Shown: piece after piece, positions 42,922 through 52,744 of the stretch
Position numbering within the stretch: the first letter of the stretch is position 1
Layout: every line of letters begins with the position of its first letter
Source of the DNA: Brevibacillus sedimenti
GTDB lineage: Bacteria; Bacillota; Bacilli; Brevibacillales; Brevibacillaceae
DNA length: 64,000 bases
Direction of reading: 5' to 3'
Assembly (NCBI RefSeq): GCF_020923495.1
Contig: NZ_CP064048.1
Span: 1,800,501 to 1,864,500 of the forward strand
Notes under the pieces: model-generated
Database searches by the model: none
Told to the model about the DNA's origin: nothing
What the model saw: the letters and a program-made list of their open reading frames with translations, nothing else
Made by a program: the position numbers and the translations under genes

Positions 42922-44130
42922 GTGGAAACGTGGAAACGCAACTTGTATGTATTGTGCGGGGCGCTGTTTGTCGTCATGATGGCGATGAGCATGATCATGC
43001 CGTTTTTGCCGCTGTATATCCAGCAGGATTTCGGGGTGGAAGACCCGCATGAAGTGACCGCATGGGCAGGAGTCATTTTTGGCGCCAACTTTTTGACCGC
43101 CAGTCTGGTGTCCCCGATCTGGGGCAATCTGGCTGACAAGTACGGCCGCAAAATCATGATCTTGCGCTCCGGTTACTTCATGTCCGTCATCATCGCGGCG
43201 ACCGGTTTTGCCGGGAGTTTGTGGCAGCTTTTGGCCCTGCGCCTCTTGAACGGAACGGTGGGAGGAATTGTCCCGGCCAGCACGGCTCTGGTCGCCTCCA
43301 ATGCGCCTCGGGAAAAAGCGGGATGGGCATTGGGGCTGTTGCAGTCGTTCGTGACCGCCGGCTCCATTATGGGACCGCTGATCGGCGGGGTGTTGGCCGA
43401 TCGAATCGGGTTCCGCATGATCTTTGTCGTGACCGGCAGCCTGGTCCTGTTGGCGACGCTGGTGATTACGTTTACCGTAAAGGAAACATTTGTGCCCCCG
43501 AAGGCCAAGGAACGCTCCAGTCTGTCTGATGACTTTCGCAAGATTTTCTCTTCCAGGGAGCTGCCGACGGTCTTCTTCGTGACGATCATGATCCAGTTTG
43601 CCTTGTTCAGTATCGTACCGGTGCTGCCGATTTTCATTGCACAGCTTTTGCATCAGCAGGGAAACGTCGCCTTCTGGGCGGGTGTGGTCCAGGCGTCTAC
43701 CGGCATCGCCAACGTGCTGGCGGCGCCCCTCTTGGGACGGTTGGGAGACCGCTACGGTTCCCATCGCGTTTTGTTTGGCAGCCTGCTGTTTGCAGCCGTG
43801 TTGTTCGTGCCGCAGGCTCTGGCAGCAAACGTCACCCAGTTGGTGGTGCTTCGCTTTTTGCTCGGCTTGTCGCTTGGCGGCCTGCTGCCCGCTGTCAATG
43901 CTCTGCTGCGCCGACTCACGCCCAGTCACATGATCAGCCGTGTGTACGGGTACAACAACAGCTTTGTCAGCATGGGCAGCATGCTGGGACCGATGATCGG
44001 CGGCTTCCTGGCCGGTTTCATCAGCATCAACGGGGTGTTTCTGATGACCAGTGCCCTGCTGTTCATCAACGCCGGCTGGGTGTTTTTCAGCTTCTTCCGT
44101 CAAAAACCCCAGCGGGAAATGGAAACATGA
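42922..44130 (+). CDS. MFS multidrug-type exporter (DHA1, MdtG-like)
   Basis: 402 residues from GTG 42922, with AAAGGAGGAG upstream; longer frames ahead are not used. Twelve hydrophobic helices. Motif A in the first half GNLADKYGRKIMILRSGY and its echo in the second LLGRLGDRYGSHRVLFG; motif C GPLIGGVLADRIGFR after helix 5 marks an antiporter. Substrate unknown. Possibly co-transcribed with the ABC exporter just upstream. Confidence 0.93.
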   Translation: METWKRNLYVLCGALFVVMMAMSMIMPFLPLYIQQDFGVEDPHEVTAWAGVIFGANFLTASLVSPIWGNLADKYGRKIMILRSGYFMSVIIAATGFAGSLWQLLALRLLNGTVGGIVPASTALVASNAPREKAGWALGLLQSFVTAGSIMGPLIGGVLADRIGFRMIFVVTGSLVLLATLVITFTVKETFVPPKAKERSSLSDDFRKIFSSRELPTVFFVTIMIQFALFSIVPVLPIFIAQLLHQQGNVAFWAGVVQASTGIANVLAAPLLGRLGDRYGSHRVLFGSLLFAAVLFVPQALAANVTQLVVLRFLLGLSLGGLLPAVNALLRRLTPSHMISRVYGYNNSFVSMGSMLGPMIGGFLAGFISINGVFLMTSALLFINAGWVFFSFFRQKPQREMET

Positions 44131-44182
44131 TGATCAACCGAAGTGGGAGAAAAAGTACGTGACATGAAGTGATGGGCCTAGC

Positions 44183-44231
44183 GAGCGAGCGGGCACCATC
44201 ACACATGACACCACGGACTTTGTCTACATAC
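44183..44231 (-). repeat. Dispersed repeat, copy 2
   Basis: On the minus strand begins GTATGTAGACAAAGTCC and ends CCCGCTCGCTC, matching copy 1 (12875-12922) at most positions of both ends with a variable CATG/GTG middle. It starts five bases after a perfect hairpin. Confidence 0.7.
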
Positions 44232-44235
44232 TGAA

Positions 44236-44257
44236 GGACCGGCGTTACTGCCGGTCC
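44236..44257 (-). terminator. Hairpin spanning the dehydrogenase stop codon
   Basis: GGACCGGC (44236-44243) and GCCGGTCC (44250-44257) with a six-base loop. The TAA stop (44245-44247) lies in the loop. No strong T run follows on the minus strand (CTTCAG), so it may be a 3'-end stabiliser instead of a terminator. Confidence 0.6.
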
Positions 44258-45093
44258 AGAAAACGCAAGATTGCCATGACGTCCAGATCACCCATGCCGT
44301 CCTCCAGCGCGGCGCGGTAGCAGGCGGCCGCCGATTCGGCCAACGGCGTGGAGACGCCTTCCTCGCGGGCGAGGCGAAGGTCTTTGGCCATGTGTTTGAG
44401 GGCAAACGCGGCCGGGTAGTTGTCGGCGAGAATGGACGCTTCCTTGCCGCGGATCAGCGGCGTGCCGACCGCGCTCTCTCTGATGATGGTCAGCATCTGC
44501 TCGGCTTCGATACCCATGCTGCGGGCGAACAGCAGGGTTTCAGCCGCTCCCTGCACGGTAATGCCCAACAGCAGGTTGATCGCCAGCTTGGCCGACGTGC
44601 CGGCACCGTTGGGGCCGAGGTGAAGTGCCAGTTTGCCCAGCTTGTCCAGCAGCGGTTTGACTTGGGTATAGTCGCTCTCGTCGCCGCCGACCATGATGAC
44701 CAGCTTGCCTTCCTTGGCCGGGCCGACACTGCCGGAGACCGGTGCGTCGAGGAAGCGAAATCCCGCCTGTCGGCACTGTTCGGCCAGATAGCGGGACGTC
44801 TGAGGAGAGACCGTACTCATGTCCACGGCCAATGTGCCGCGAGCACCGGAAGTGAGCAGACCGTCCGGTCCGGTGTAGACAGCCTTGACGGCCTCGTCAT
44901 CGCTCACCATTGTAAACACGATATCGCATTCCGCCAGTTCCGCCAAAGAGCCAGCCAGGGTGGCTCCCTGCGCGAGCAGCGGCTCTGCCTTGCTGGGCGT
45001 GCGGTTCCACGCCTTCACCTCATATCCGGCAGCCAACAGATTGCCGGCCATCGGGATCCCCATGTTGCCCAGCCCGATCCATCCGATTTTCAT
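44245..45093 (-). CDS. NAD(P)-dependent beta-hydroxyacid dehydrogenase (HIBADH/GarR family)
   Basis: 282 residues from ATG 45093 (AAAGGAGAC upstream; a GTG immediately precedes it). Rossmann loop IGWIGLGNMGIPMAGNL, substrate motif LDAPVSGSVGPAKEGKL and catalytic Lys in AGTSAKLAINLLLG. Family members oxidise 3-hydroxyisobutyrate, tartronate semialdehyde or succinic semialdehyde; which one cannot be said. No catabolic operon adjoins it. Confidence 0.93.
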   Translation of the reverse strand: MKIGWIGLGNMGIPMAGNLLAAGYEVKAWNRTPSKAEPLLAQGATLAGSLAELAECDIVFTMVSDDEAVKAVYTGPDGLLTSGARGTLAVDMSTVSPQTSRYLAEQCRQAGFRFLDAPVSGSVGPAKEGKLVIMVGGDESDYTQVKPLLDKLGKLALHLGPNGAGTSAKLAINLLLGITVQGAAETLLFARSMGIEAEQMLTIIRESAVGTPLIRGKEASILADNYPAAFALKHMAKDLRLAREEGVSTPLAESAAACYRAALEDGMGDLDVMAILRFLDRQ

Positions 45094-45224
45094 CACAACT
45101 GTCTCCTTTCTTGTTGCGGAAAACTGCAATCGTTCATTCGGCAGGACGTGTTTGGCTTACCGAGCCACGTTCACATCCATTATACCTATGTAAAGCTTCA
45201 TCACCTATCGTAGCGGATATAAGG

Positions 45225-45261
45225 AAAAAGGTACAGCCTCCTTAAAAACAGGAGGCTGTAC
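45225..45261 (-). terminator. Terminator of the YugP-like gene
   Basis: GTACAGCCTCC and GGAGGCTGTAC, perfect 11-bp stem; minus-strand read ends in CCTTTTTCC. Confidence 0.88.
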
Positions 45262-45288
45262 CTGTTCGTGCATGTGCTGCAAGATTTA

Positions 45289-45972
45289 TCAGTCTTCGTT
45301 GGAGCTGTTGAAGATCATTACGTATTTGGCCAGTTCGAGCACGGAGATCAGCGCGGCGGCCACATAGGTGAGCGCAGCGGCGCCCAGCACCTTGTTGACG
45401 CCTCGTTCTTCCGTGTTGCGGATGAAGCCCATTTTGACCATCATGTCTTTGGCGCGGCTGCTTGCGTTGAACTCGACCGGCAGCGTGATCAATTGGAAGG
45501 CGACGGCTGCGGAGAAGAAGATGATCCCCAGCAGCAGCAGATTGGCTGCCTTGAAGAAGAAGCCGGCCAAAAGCAGCAGCGGTGCAACCCCCGACGCAAA
45601 GTTGACGACCGGGAAGATGCGGTGGCGGGCCACCAGCATCGGGTAGGAGACCTTGTGCTGCACGGCGTGTCCTACCTCGTGGCAGGCGACGGAGATTGCC
45701 GAGATGGAATTGCCAAAGTAGACCGGATCGGACAGACGAACCGTGCGGGAAATCGGGTCGTAGTGGTCGGTCAGCGTACCGGGGATGTGTTCAACTGGAA
45801 CGTGCGTCAGGCCATTGGCGTCCAGCATGCGGCGTGCCGCTTCCGCACCGGTCAGGCCGGAAGACGCGGGAACATCGGCAAAGCGGTTGAACGTTCCCTT
45901 GACGCGAAACTGGGCCCACAGCGACAGGCCGAACGCGATCAAAATCAGGAAGTCCATGGGGTGAAAGAACAT
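45289..45972 (-). CDS. Neutral zinc metallopeptidase, YugP family
   Basis: 227 residues. N-terminal membrane helix, then a cytoplasmic or periplasmic part with the zinc motif VACHEVGHAVQHK (HExxH), followed by three more hydrophobic helices (about 120-150, 155-170, 200-220). Family marks also include MDFLILIAFGLSLWAQFRVK and FNASSRAKDMM. Thought to be membrane proteases of the M48-like clan; substrates unknown. ATG with AGGAGTG upstream; monocistronic. Confidence 0.92.
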   Translation of the reverse strand: MFFHPMDFLILIAFGLSLWAQFRVKGTFNRFADVPASSGLTGAEAARRMLDANGLTHVPVEHIPGTLTDHYDPISRTVRLSDPVYFGNSISAISVACHEVGHAVQHKVSYPMLVARHRIFPVVNFASGVAPLLLLAGFFFKAANLLLLGIIFFSAAVAFQLITLPVEFNASSRAKDMMVKMGFIRNTEERGVNKVLGAAALTYVAAALISVLELAKYVMIFNSSNED

Positions 45973-46132
45973 GGGGGAAAATCACTCCTTCGTATATGAT
46001 CATGAACAATGAGAGCACGTATGATAGTTTGCCCTATACTCAATTGTACGATCATCACAGGTGACAGTTTCACTTTTTTATTGTACAGTCTTTGACCAAT
46101 CTTGACAATATCAGTGAATGCTTATGTGTGGT

Positions 46133-46165
46133 AAAAAAGCACTCTTCCCATAGTGGGAAGAGTGC
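46133..46165 (-). terminator. gltB terminator
   Basis: GCACTCTTCCC (46139-46149) and GGGAAGAGTGC (46155-46165), perfect 11-bp stem; minus-strand read runs into six T. Confidence 0.9.
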
Positions 46166-46220
46166 GAGTGTTTTCAGGACGTCAGTCCTCTCTGGCAGGC
46201 TGCTGATCTTGTCGGGGAGG

Positions 46221-49200
46221 TTACTCGGTGGAGACAGACGGATCGGCCTGCTCTTTTTTCGGCGAAATCATCAGGAAGTGTGCAGCCGGATCGTCAATCA
46301 GCTTCTGGATGCGGCCGGCTGTTTCGTACTGCTCGGTGGCAAGCAGTTCCTCCTTGTAGGCGGAGAGCAGCTCGCGCACGTCGTTTACGCCTTTTTCGTC
46401 CAGTTGGTAGAGGAACACCTTTGCCCCTTTGGCGATCCTGCGCTCCAGAGCTGCCTGGTCAAAGCCCATCTCAGGTTGCAGGCGGACGTACACGACACCG
46501 CCGGTCATGCCCGCGCAGATCCACGGACCGGGATCGCCCAGCACGACGGCGCGCCCGTTGGTCATGTATTCAAAGGCAAAGCCTTTCAGATTGGCCCGTG
46601 CTCCGATACCGCCCAGCTCGTCGCGAATCGGCTCGGTAATCTCGCCGCCAAACACGACGTCTGCACCGGAGAGGCGGATGCAGGCGCGGGAATCGGCATT
46701 GCCCTGTACGATGAACAAGCCTTTTTGCGCACCGTAGCAGAAGCTCTTGCCGACGGAGCCGTTGATGTACGCACCGTTATGACCCTTGTGCTTGAGGATG
46801 GAGACGCGGCCGCCAAAGCTGGTTTTGCCGACGCCGTCCTGGGCGCCGCCTTCCACCCGAATGGTAACGCCCTGTGCGTTGTAAGCGGCCAGACCGTTGC
46901 CCGGCACGCTGCCGTCGGTGAAGTGGAGCGACACTTCCGGCAGCGAGGCGTAACTGCCGTCCAGGTAATTTTTCACGCGGGCACCGGACCAGCGGCTGCC
47001 CAGCACGCGTTCACTGGACAAAATCCCGGCAAACGTCTCCCGGATGGGTCGATCCGGGCTGAAGTAGCGGTTCTCCGAAGCGGCGGCAGCACCGGCGGTG
47101 ACCAGCACGCGCTCCTCCGCTTCTTCCGCCCGAACGGCGGCTGCCTCCGGCGTGTACAGCGGATGGACGGCCAGCAGCGCCGACAGGTTGATTCGCTCCA
47201 GCAGACGGGTTTGGACCAGCAGGTCGGAGCGGCCGACGAGATCCTGCGTACGGCTGAAGCCGAGCGCGGCGGTGATGCGGCGCACTTCCTCGCCAAACAG
47301 GGTAAACAAGGTTTTCAGCCCGTTGACAGCCTGGTCGAACTGGCGCGGCACAAAGCGGCGCAGCCCTTTTTCGTGGGCCTCTTCCAGCGAGTCGATCTGG
47401 GTGGCGATACCCACGTGGCAGGTGTCCAGGTGACAGCCGCGGCAGGTGGTGCAGCCGACAGCGATCATCGCCAGGGTGCCAAAGCCGACGCGATTGGCGC
47501 CAAGCAGCATCAGCTTGACGACGTCTGCTGCACTTTTCACGCCGCCGTCGGCCCACAGTTCCACCTTGTGGCGCAGGCCTGCTTCGAGCAAGGCGTTGTG
47601 GGCGGCTTTGACGCCAATCTCGGCCGGCAGCCCCACGTGCTGCAGGGCGTGGACGCGTGCCGCCCCCGTTCCTCCGTCAAAACCGGAGAGCGTGATGAAA
47701 TCGGCGCCTGCCTTGGCAATGCCGACGGCGATGGTCCCGATGTTGGGCACGACCGGCACCTTGACGCACACCTTGGCTTCGTGGTTGGCCGTCTTCAGCT
47801 CCGTGATCATCTGGGCCAGGTCCTCGATGGAGTAGATGTCGTGGTTGTTGGACGGCGAGATCAGGTCGGAGCCGATCGTGGCGTTCCGGGCAGCGGCGAT
47901 TTTCGCCGTTACCTTGGAGCCGGGCAGGTGTCCCCCTTCGCCCGGTTTTGCCCCTTGGCCGATCTTGATTTCCAGGATATCCGCCGCGTTGGCCAGCTCC
48001 ACGTTGACCCCGAAGCGGCCCGACGCCACCTGGATACCGCGCGTTTTGCGGTAGCGGCCGAGCATGTCTTTGATTTCGCCGCCTTCGCCGTTCATGCTGA
48101 TCATGTTGAGCTGGTCGGCGGCTTCGGCATAGGCGCGGAAGGCCGTTTCGTTCTGCGAGCCGAACGACATGGAGGAGATCAAAAACGGCAGCGAATGATC
48201 GCCTACGCTGATGTCCACCTGGGCCGGGTCCACCTGCTGCTCGGCACGGTCAAAGGCAAAGTCGGCCACGTGACGAATCGCAATCGGGTTGTCCCGTTCG
48301 TTTTCTTCCAGCTTCAACGCGTAGTCGGCGTACGGAATCTCTCCGGCGGCGACCTGTCCGATCAGTTTCCACAGGCGGGGGAAAATGTGGAACGTCTTGG
48401 CTTCCCTCGCCGTTGCACTGGCGTAATCCTCGTGCCGTTTGATGCTGTCCGCCTCCAGAGCGGCATAGGAGAGGCCGACCTGATCGGAACCGCAGAAGTT
48501 CACGATGGAGAGCGCCTTCGCCACGTCCGCCTGCAGCCCGATGGAGGAGAACAGCCGACCGTAGCCGCGCAGCTCGTGGATGCCGATGGTGGAGATCACT
48601 TTCTCCAGCCCCTTGTTCAGTGCGGCGTAGAGATTGGCGGCTGATGCCGCGCCTGCTTTGGCAAAGGCGGTGGCAAACATCAGGTACGGCGAAACCGCGT
48701 CCGCACCGGAACCAAAGGACAAGGCCAGGTCGTGCAGCGAACGGACGGCACCGGAGCGGAGGATGATGCCGGCCCGGCGGCGCAGGCTGATACCATCAGC
48801 GTCAAACGCTGCTTTCAAGCCTTGGTCGACAGCGGATACGGCGAGCAGCGGGTCGATCCAGTACCGGCCGTTCTGATGCGTCTCTGTGTCGTCCAACACA
48901 ATCAGCACGGCTCCATTCTGCACTGCCTGTACGGCCGATTCCTGCAGCCGTTTCAGCCCGCCTTCCAGTCCGCTTTCCCGTTCGAAGTGGGTCGAGAGGA
49001 TCGCGATGCTGGACGGGTGGTTGTTGAAGTAGTGGATCACCTGTTCCAGCGACAGCGTGCCCTGCTGCTGCGCCGTCTCCTGCAGCGACTGCCCTTCGAA
49101 GAGCAGCGGCGAGGGCAGCTCCAGACGCAGGCCGTCCGAGGCTGTGCCGGACAGCGGTACGCGGGTCCCGATCACGACGCGCGTGGAGAAATGCTCCATC

Positions 49201-50753
49201 TCCCGGTCGCGGTCAATCGCCGGGTTGGTGACGACAGCCACGCTTTCCTTGATGTAATCGGCCAGGTTTTGCCGCTCCTTGGACAGTGCAGCCAGCGGGC
49301 CGTCGTGGCCGAGCGAACGGATCGGTTCGGCTCCGTTGGCGGACATCTGCTCCACGAGTTGAATCTGTTCACGGTCCCAGCCAAATGCGCTGTAGACGGA
49401 AGAGGTCGGTGCCGACGTGTCCGGTTCGGCGACGAGCGCGTTGGCTTCATAGGCGAAGTGCAGGTGCTGACGGGCACCGGCTGCTTCCACCTTTTCCGCA
49501 AAGCGGTCGCGGACGATCTGCTGCAGCTTGTGGTGGGGGATCACTTCCACCTCTTTCTCCGCGTGCAGGATGACGCCCACCTTTTCACCGGGGGCGAGCG
49601 GTTTTGGTTCGCTTGCCATTTGATGAACCGGTATGATTCCCTGCTCGGAGGAGAAGTAATAGGACGTGGCGCTTTCCACCATCCACAGCGGTCTCAGCCC
49701 CAGGGCGTCGACGCTGAACACGCACTCATTTCCGTACCGCGAAACGATCCCGGCCGGTCCCTGGGCAAAGTGACCCCAAGCCTGGCGCAGGTACGTGTAC
49801 AAGTCCTGCAGGTCATCCGGCAGGTTTTTCATCTCGTGATGGATCGGCGGGAACACCACTTCCATCGCTTCAAACAGGCTCAGGCCGTACCGGTGGATAA
49901 AGGTTTCGATCGTGCGGTTGAGGTTTTGCGAGTCGCTCCCTCCGTCGACCAAAGGCACGCCGAGCATCTGTGCCTCTTCTTCCAGCTTGCTGATCGTGTT
50001 GATCTCACCGTTGTGGCCCAGGAGGGAAAACGGCTGAACGCGGAAGAAGTTGGACAAGGTATTGGTGGAATAGCGGTTGTGACCGATGGTGACGGACGAG
50101 ACAAAGCGTTCGTCAGCCAGGTCGTGAAAATACTGAGGCAGAATGTTGGCGGCGCCCATTACCTTGTAGGCGCTGGTCACCGGGCTGAGCGAAGCGACGT
50201 GAACGTTGTGGGCCGCTTCGATGGCGACGTGCAATTCAAACAGGCGGCTGGCATACGCAGCTTGGTTCAAGCCTTCCGGCGCGAAGACGGCCAACTGCCA
50301 GAAAACCGGTTCGTCCCGCTTGCCGTTATTGCCAAGCACTGCCGAGTTGACGGCGTTTTCCCGTTCCAGCAGGATCTCCACACCGTGCGCGGCAAACAGT
50401 CCGCGAATCGCTTCCTGAACGGCCTGCGGGTCGTGGCCCGAGCGCGGCACGAAGATGTGGGCGACGGCAAAGCGTGGATCACGGGCCAGATCGCCGTCCA
50501 GCCCGGCCTGGTGCAGATAGGCGGACCAGAGCGCGCGGGGGATGTCCGTGAGGATGCCACAGCCGTCTCCTTCCCCGTCGATAAAGCCGGAGCGGTGTTC
50601 CATCTGGATCAGCGAGCGAATCGTTTCCTGCACGTTGGTCCGCGTCGGCGTTCCCGACTTCTCGATGATACAGATGATGCCGCAACTGTCGTGTTCAATC
50701 ACATGATAGCCTTGAAACTGCTCAATCGTATTTCTCTGTCTGTTGTCTAGCAT
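46221..50753 (-). CDS. gltB: Glutamate synthase large-subunit-like protein
   Basis: 1510 residues in the GltB order. Class II glutaminase: Cys24 in EHDSCGIICII would become the N-terminal nucleophile after removal of a 23-residue leader; HRSGFIDGEGDGCGILTDIP follows. Central domain, then the FMN barrel from about 800 with SMSFGSQNETAFRAYAEAA, GQGAKPGEGGHLPGSKV and FDGGTGAARVHALQ; iron-sulfur cysteines in CTTCRGCHLDTCHVG; C-terminal beta-helix (GxxG repeats). It differs from standard GltB at the nucleophile context and carries an extra Cys pair before the cluster. No gltD beside it, so its electron donor is encoded elsewhere or it is a paralogue with a different role. Weak ribosome site. Confidence 0.9.
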   Translation of the reverse strand: MLDNRQRNTIEQFQGYHVIEHDSCGIICIIEKSGTPTRTNVQETIRSLIQMEHRSGFIDGEGDGCGILTDIPRALWSAYLHQAGLDGDLARDPRFAVAHIFVPRSGHDPQAVQEAIRGLFAAHGVEILLERENAVNSAVLGNNGKRDEPVFWQLAVFAPEGLNQAAYASRLFELHVAIEAAHNVHVASLSPVTSAYKVMGAANILPQYFHDLADERFVSSVTIGHNRYSTNTLSNFFRVQPFSLLGHNGEINTISKLEEEAQMLGVPLVDGGSDSQNLNRTIETFIHRYGLSLFEAMEVVFPPIHHEMKNLPDDLQDLYTYLRQAWGHFAQGPAGIVSRYGNECVFSVDALGLRPLWMVESATSYYFSSEQGIIPVHQMASEPKPLAPGEKVGVILHAEKEVEVIPHHKLQQIVRDRFAEKVEAAGARQHLHFAYEANALVAEPDTSAPTSSVYSAFGWDREQIQLVEQMSANGAEPIRSLGHDGPLAALSKERQNLADYIKESVAVVTNPAIDRDREMEHFSTRVVIGTRVPLSGTASDGLRLELPSPLLFEGQSLQETAQQQGTLSLEQVIHYFNNHPSSIAILSTHFERESGLEGGLKRLQESAVQAVQNGAVLIVLDDTETHQNGRYWIDPLLAVSAVDQGLKAAFDADGISLRRRAGIILRSGAVRSLHDLALSFGSGADAVSPYLMFATAFAKAGAASAANLYAALNKGLEKVISTIGIHELRGYGRLFSSIGLQADVAKALSIVNFCGSDQVGLSYAALEADSIKRHEDYASATAREAKTFHIFPRLWKLIGQVAAGEIPYADYALKLEENERDNPIAIRHVADFAFDRAEQQVDPAQVDISVGDHSLPFLISSMSFGSQNETAFRAYAEAADQLNMISMNGEGGEIKDMLGRYRKTRGIQVASGRFGVNVELANAADILEIKIGQGAKPGEGGHLPGSKVTAKIAAARNATIGSDLISPSNNHDIYSIEDLAQMITELKTANHEAKVCVKVPVVPNIGTIAVGIAKAGADFITLSGFDGGTGAARVHALQHVGLPAEIGVKAAHNALLEAGLRHKVELWADGGVKSAADVVKLMLLGANRVGFGTLAMIAVGCTTCRGCHLDTCHVGIATQIDSLEEAHEKGLRRFVPRQFDQAVNGLKTLFTLFGEEVRRITAALGFSRTQDLVGRSDLLVQTRLLERINLSALLAVHPLYTPEAAAVRAEEAEERVLVTAGAAAASENRYFSPDRPIRETFAGILSSERVLGSRWSGARVKNYLDGSYASLPEVSLHFTDGSVPGNGLAAYNAQGVTIRVEGGAQDGVGKTSFGGRVSILKHKGHNGAYINGSVGKSFCYGAQKGLFIVQGNADSRACIRLSGADVVFGGEITEPIRDELGGIGARANLKGFAFEYMTNGRAVVLGDPGPWICAGMTGGVVYVRLQPEMGFDQAALERRIAKGAKVFLYQLDEKGVNDVRELLSAYKEELLATEQYETAGRIQKLIDDPAAHFLMISPKKEQADPSVSTE

Positions 50754-50866
50754 GGTCCCGGTCAGTTGGCCTGACCCTCCACCTCCCCTGCGTACAATTC
50801 GGAAAGTTCAAAATTGTAATGTTTAGAATACCACGAATATAAGGGGGACACAAGAAATCGTCTGGC

Positions 50867-50899
50867 TTTTTATGCAAATGAAAGCGTTTTTATGCAAAT
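50867..50899. repeat. 13-bp perfect direct repeat upstream of gltB
   Basis: TTTTTATGCAAAT occurs at 50867-50879 and 50887-50899, exactly 20 bases apart (about two helix turns), 115-146 bases upstream of gltB (minus strand reads ATTTGCATAAAAA twice). Likely a regulator binding site. Confidence 0.6.
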
Positions 50900-50939
50900 A
50901 AAATGTTTTTGTTCGATAAAAACGCCTGTCCCACGCGCA

Positions 50940-50981
50940 TAAAAAAAAGCGCATTCGTCTGTGGTAAATAGAGGAATGCGC
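50940..50981 (-). terminator. Terminator of the 46-codon gene
   Basis: GCGCATTC (50949-50956) and GAATGCGC (50974-50981); minus-strand read ends in eight T. It also separates that gene from the gltB promoter region. Confidence 0.85.
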
Positions 50982-50996
50982 ATTAATTTGCATTTG

Positions 50997-51137
50997 TTAC
51001 CGGTCGTGCTGTTGGGTTTTGTGATGTTCGGTTTTTCGCGGATTTTGAAAGCCGACGACCTCCATCATCTTGGAGTTCATCTTTGGGTCCATCGTCTTTT
51101 CCGGTGCCTGCGGGTAAGTGTGTTCGCCTTTGGACAC
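50997..51137 (-). CDS. 46-residue hydrophilic protein
   Basis: Opens SKGEHTYPQAPEKTMDPKMN after GTG 51137, with AGGAGGG seven bases upstream, and ends with a His/Gln/Lys-rich EHHKTQQHDR. Contains repeated Met (PKMNSKMMEVVGF). Very hydrophilic, no Cys or membrane segment; size and composition recall small spore proteins of Bacilli, but I recognise no family. Own terminator downstream. Confidence 0.65.
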   Translation of the reverse strand: MSKGEHTYPQAPEKTMDPKMNSKMMEVVGFQNPRKTEHHKTQQHDR

Positions 51138-51217
51138 GGGGTTCCCTCCTGTGTGAATGCTGTTTGAGGCTAGTATGCCCGAGCGGCCGGCAGCTGTCGC
51201 AGGCAATTTTTGACCGC

Positions 51218-52510
51218 TTACTTCGCGAGTGCGGCAAATGAACGGTCCACTGCCGCCACGGTGGCGCGAATATCGTCTTCCGTGTGGGCGGTGGTGATGA
51301 ACCAGGCTTCGTATTTGGACGGCGCGAGGCAGATGCCCTCGTCCAGCATCAGCCGGAAGAAGCGGGCAAACAATTCTCCGTCCGCCGCCTGAGCGGAGGC
51401 ATAGTCAGTGACCGGCTGGTCCGTGAAGTAGACGGCCAGCGCTCCTTTGACGCGGTTCACCTGAATGGTGATTCCGTGTGTCTCGGCAGCGCGGCGAATG
51501 CCCTCTTCCAACAGCTGGCCCAACCGTTCAAACTCCTCGTAAACGCCCGGCTGCCGGAGCACTTCCAGGCAGGCGATGCCGGCTCGGATTGAGGCTGGAT
51601 TGCCCGCCATCGTACCGGCTTGATACGCAGGGCCGAGCGGTGCCACCTGCTCCATGATCTCGCGTCGGCCGCCGTACGCCCCGATCGGCAGCCCGCCGCC
51701 GATGATTTTGCCCAGTGCGGTCAGGTCCGGCTCTACGCCCAGCAGGTTTTGCGCCCCGCCGTAGCAGAAGCGGAAGCCGGTGATCACTTCGTCGTAGACG
51801 ACCAGCGCGCCCGCCTCGTGGGCGATCCGGTTCACCGCTTCCAGAAAACCGGGTTTGGGCGGCACGATCCCGAAGTTGCCGACGATCGGCTCCACCAGGA
51901 CGCACGCGGTCTCCTGTCCCCAGACCCGGATCGCTTCGGCAAACGCGTCGATGTCGTTGTAGGGAACGGTGATCACTTCGTTGGCGATGCTCTGCGGGAT
52001 GCCGGCACTGTCCGGGATGCCCAGCGTGGACGGCCCCGAACCTGCCGCCACCAGCACCAGGTCGGAGTGGCCGTGGTAGCAGCCGGCGAATTTGATGATC
52101 TTGACGCGACCTGTATACGCGCGGGCGACGCGAATGCAGGTCATCACCGCTTCCGTTCCGGAGTTGTTGAAGCGGATGCGCTCCATCGACGGAATCGCCT
52201 CGCGAATCATGCGGGCAAACTGGATTTCCCACGGCGTCGGCGTGCCGTACAGCGTGCCGTTGGCCGCCGCTTCACTGATCGCTTTGGTAATGTGCGGATG
52301 GGCGTGGCCGGTGATAATCGGACCGTACGCCGCCAGATAGTCGATGTACCGGTTGCCGTCGACGTCCCAGAAATAGGCGCCCTGCGCCCGTTCCATCGTG
52401 ACGGGGGCGCCGCCGCCGACTGCCTTGAACGAGCGGGACGGGCTGTTCACCCCGCCCAGGATGACCTCCATCGCTTCTTCGTGCAGCTGTGCGGATCGCT
52501 CTCGTTTCAT
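51218..52510 (-). CDS. hemL: Glutamate-1-semialdehyde 2,1-aminomutase (GsaB type)
   Basis: Forms 5-aminolevulinate for heme synthesis, PLP-dependent. 430 residues from ATG 52510 behind GAGGGAG. Blocks: [71 protein letters not shown] and the PLP Lys in [19 protein letters not shown]. Many Bacillales have two such genes, hemL in the hem operon and gsaB near perR/ygaD; this position, after the fabL-ntdP-ygaD block, suggests the gsaB copy. Monocistronic. Confidence 0.93.
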   Translation of the reverse strand: MKRERSAQLHEEAMEVILGGVNSPSRSFKAVGGGAPVTMERAQGAYFWDVDGNRYIDYLAAYGPIITGHAHPHITKAISEAAANGTLYGTPTPWEIQFARMIREAIPSMERIRFNNSGTEAVMTCIRVARAYTGRVKIIKFAGCYHGHSDLVLVAAGSGPSTLGIPDSAGIPQSIANEVITVPYNDIDAFAEAIRVWGQETACVLVEPIVGNFGIVPPKPGFLEAVNRIAHEAGALVVYDEVITGFRFCYGGAQNLLGVEPDLTALGKIIGGGLPIGAYGGRREIMEQVAPLGPAYQAGTMAGNPASIRAGIACLEVLRQPGVYEEFERLGQLLEEGIRRAAETHGITIQVNRVKGALAVYFTDQPVTDYASAQAADGELFARFFRLMLDEGICLAPSKYEAWFITTAHTEDDIRATVAAVDRSFAALAK

Positions 52511-52744
52511 ATGTACTCCCTCTTTTCTGTCCACAAAGTCCTCCATCATCTTACCACAGCCGGCTTGGGGGCGTAATTGGAAAAGGTGCAATTGTCCCCG
52601 TTAAAAAGCAGGACGACGGGATGGCGATCTGTCGAACAGATTGGCGTCTCGACGCTTTTCAGCACACTGGATTTTGCAGAAATGAATGGCCTTCGATAAA
52701 CTTAGCTATGGATTATGTAGAGGTTAAGCAAAGGACGGGTTGTC

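Noticed and set aside
46092..48644. Long plus-strand open frames opposite gltB (also 48732-50750)
   Set aside because: Antisense frames are long only because the GC-rich gltB sequence has few stops; composition (Arg/His/Gly-rich) is not protein-like.
50867..50899. GlnR/TnrA site upstream of gltB
   Set aside because: The TGTNA-N7-TNACA pattern is not present; the repeats have a different sequence and are direct, not inverted.
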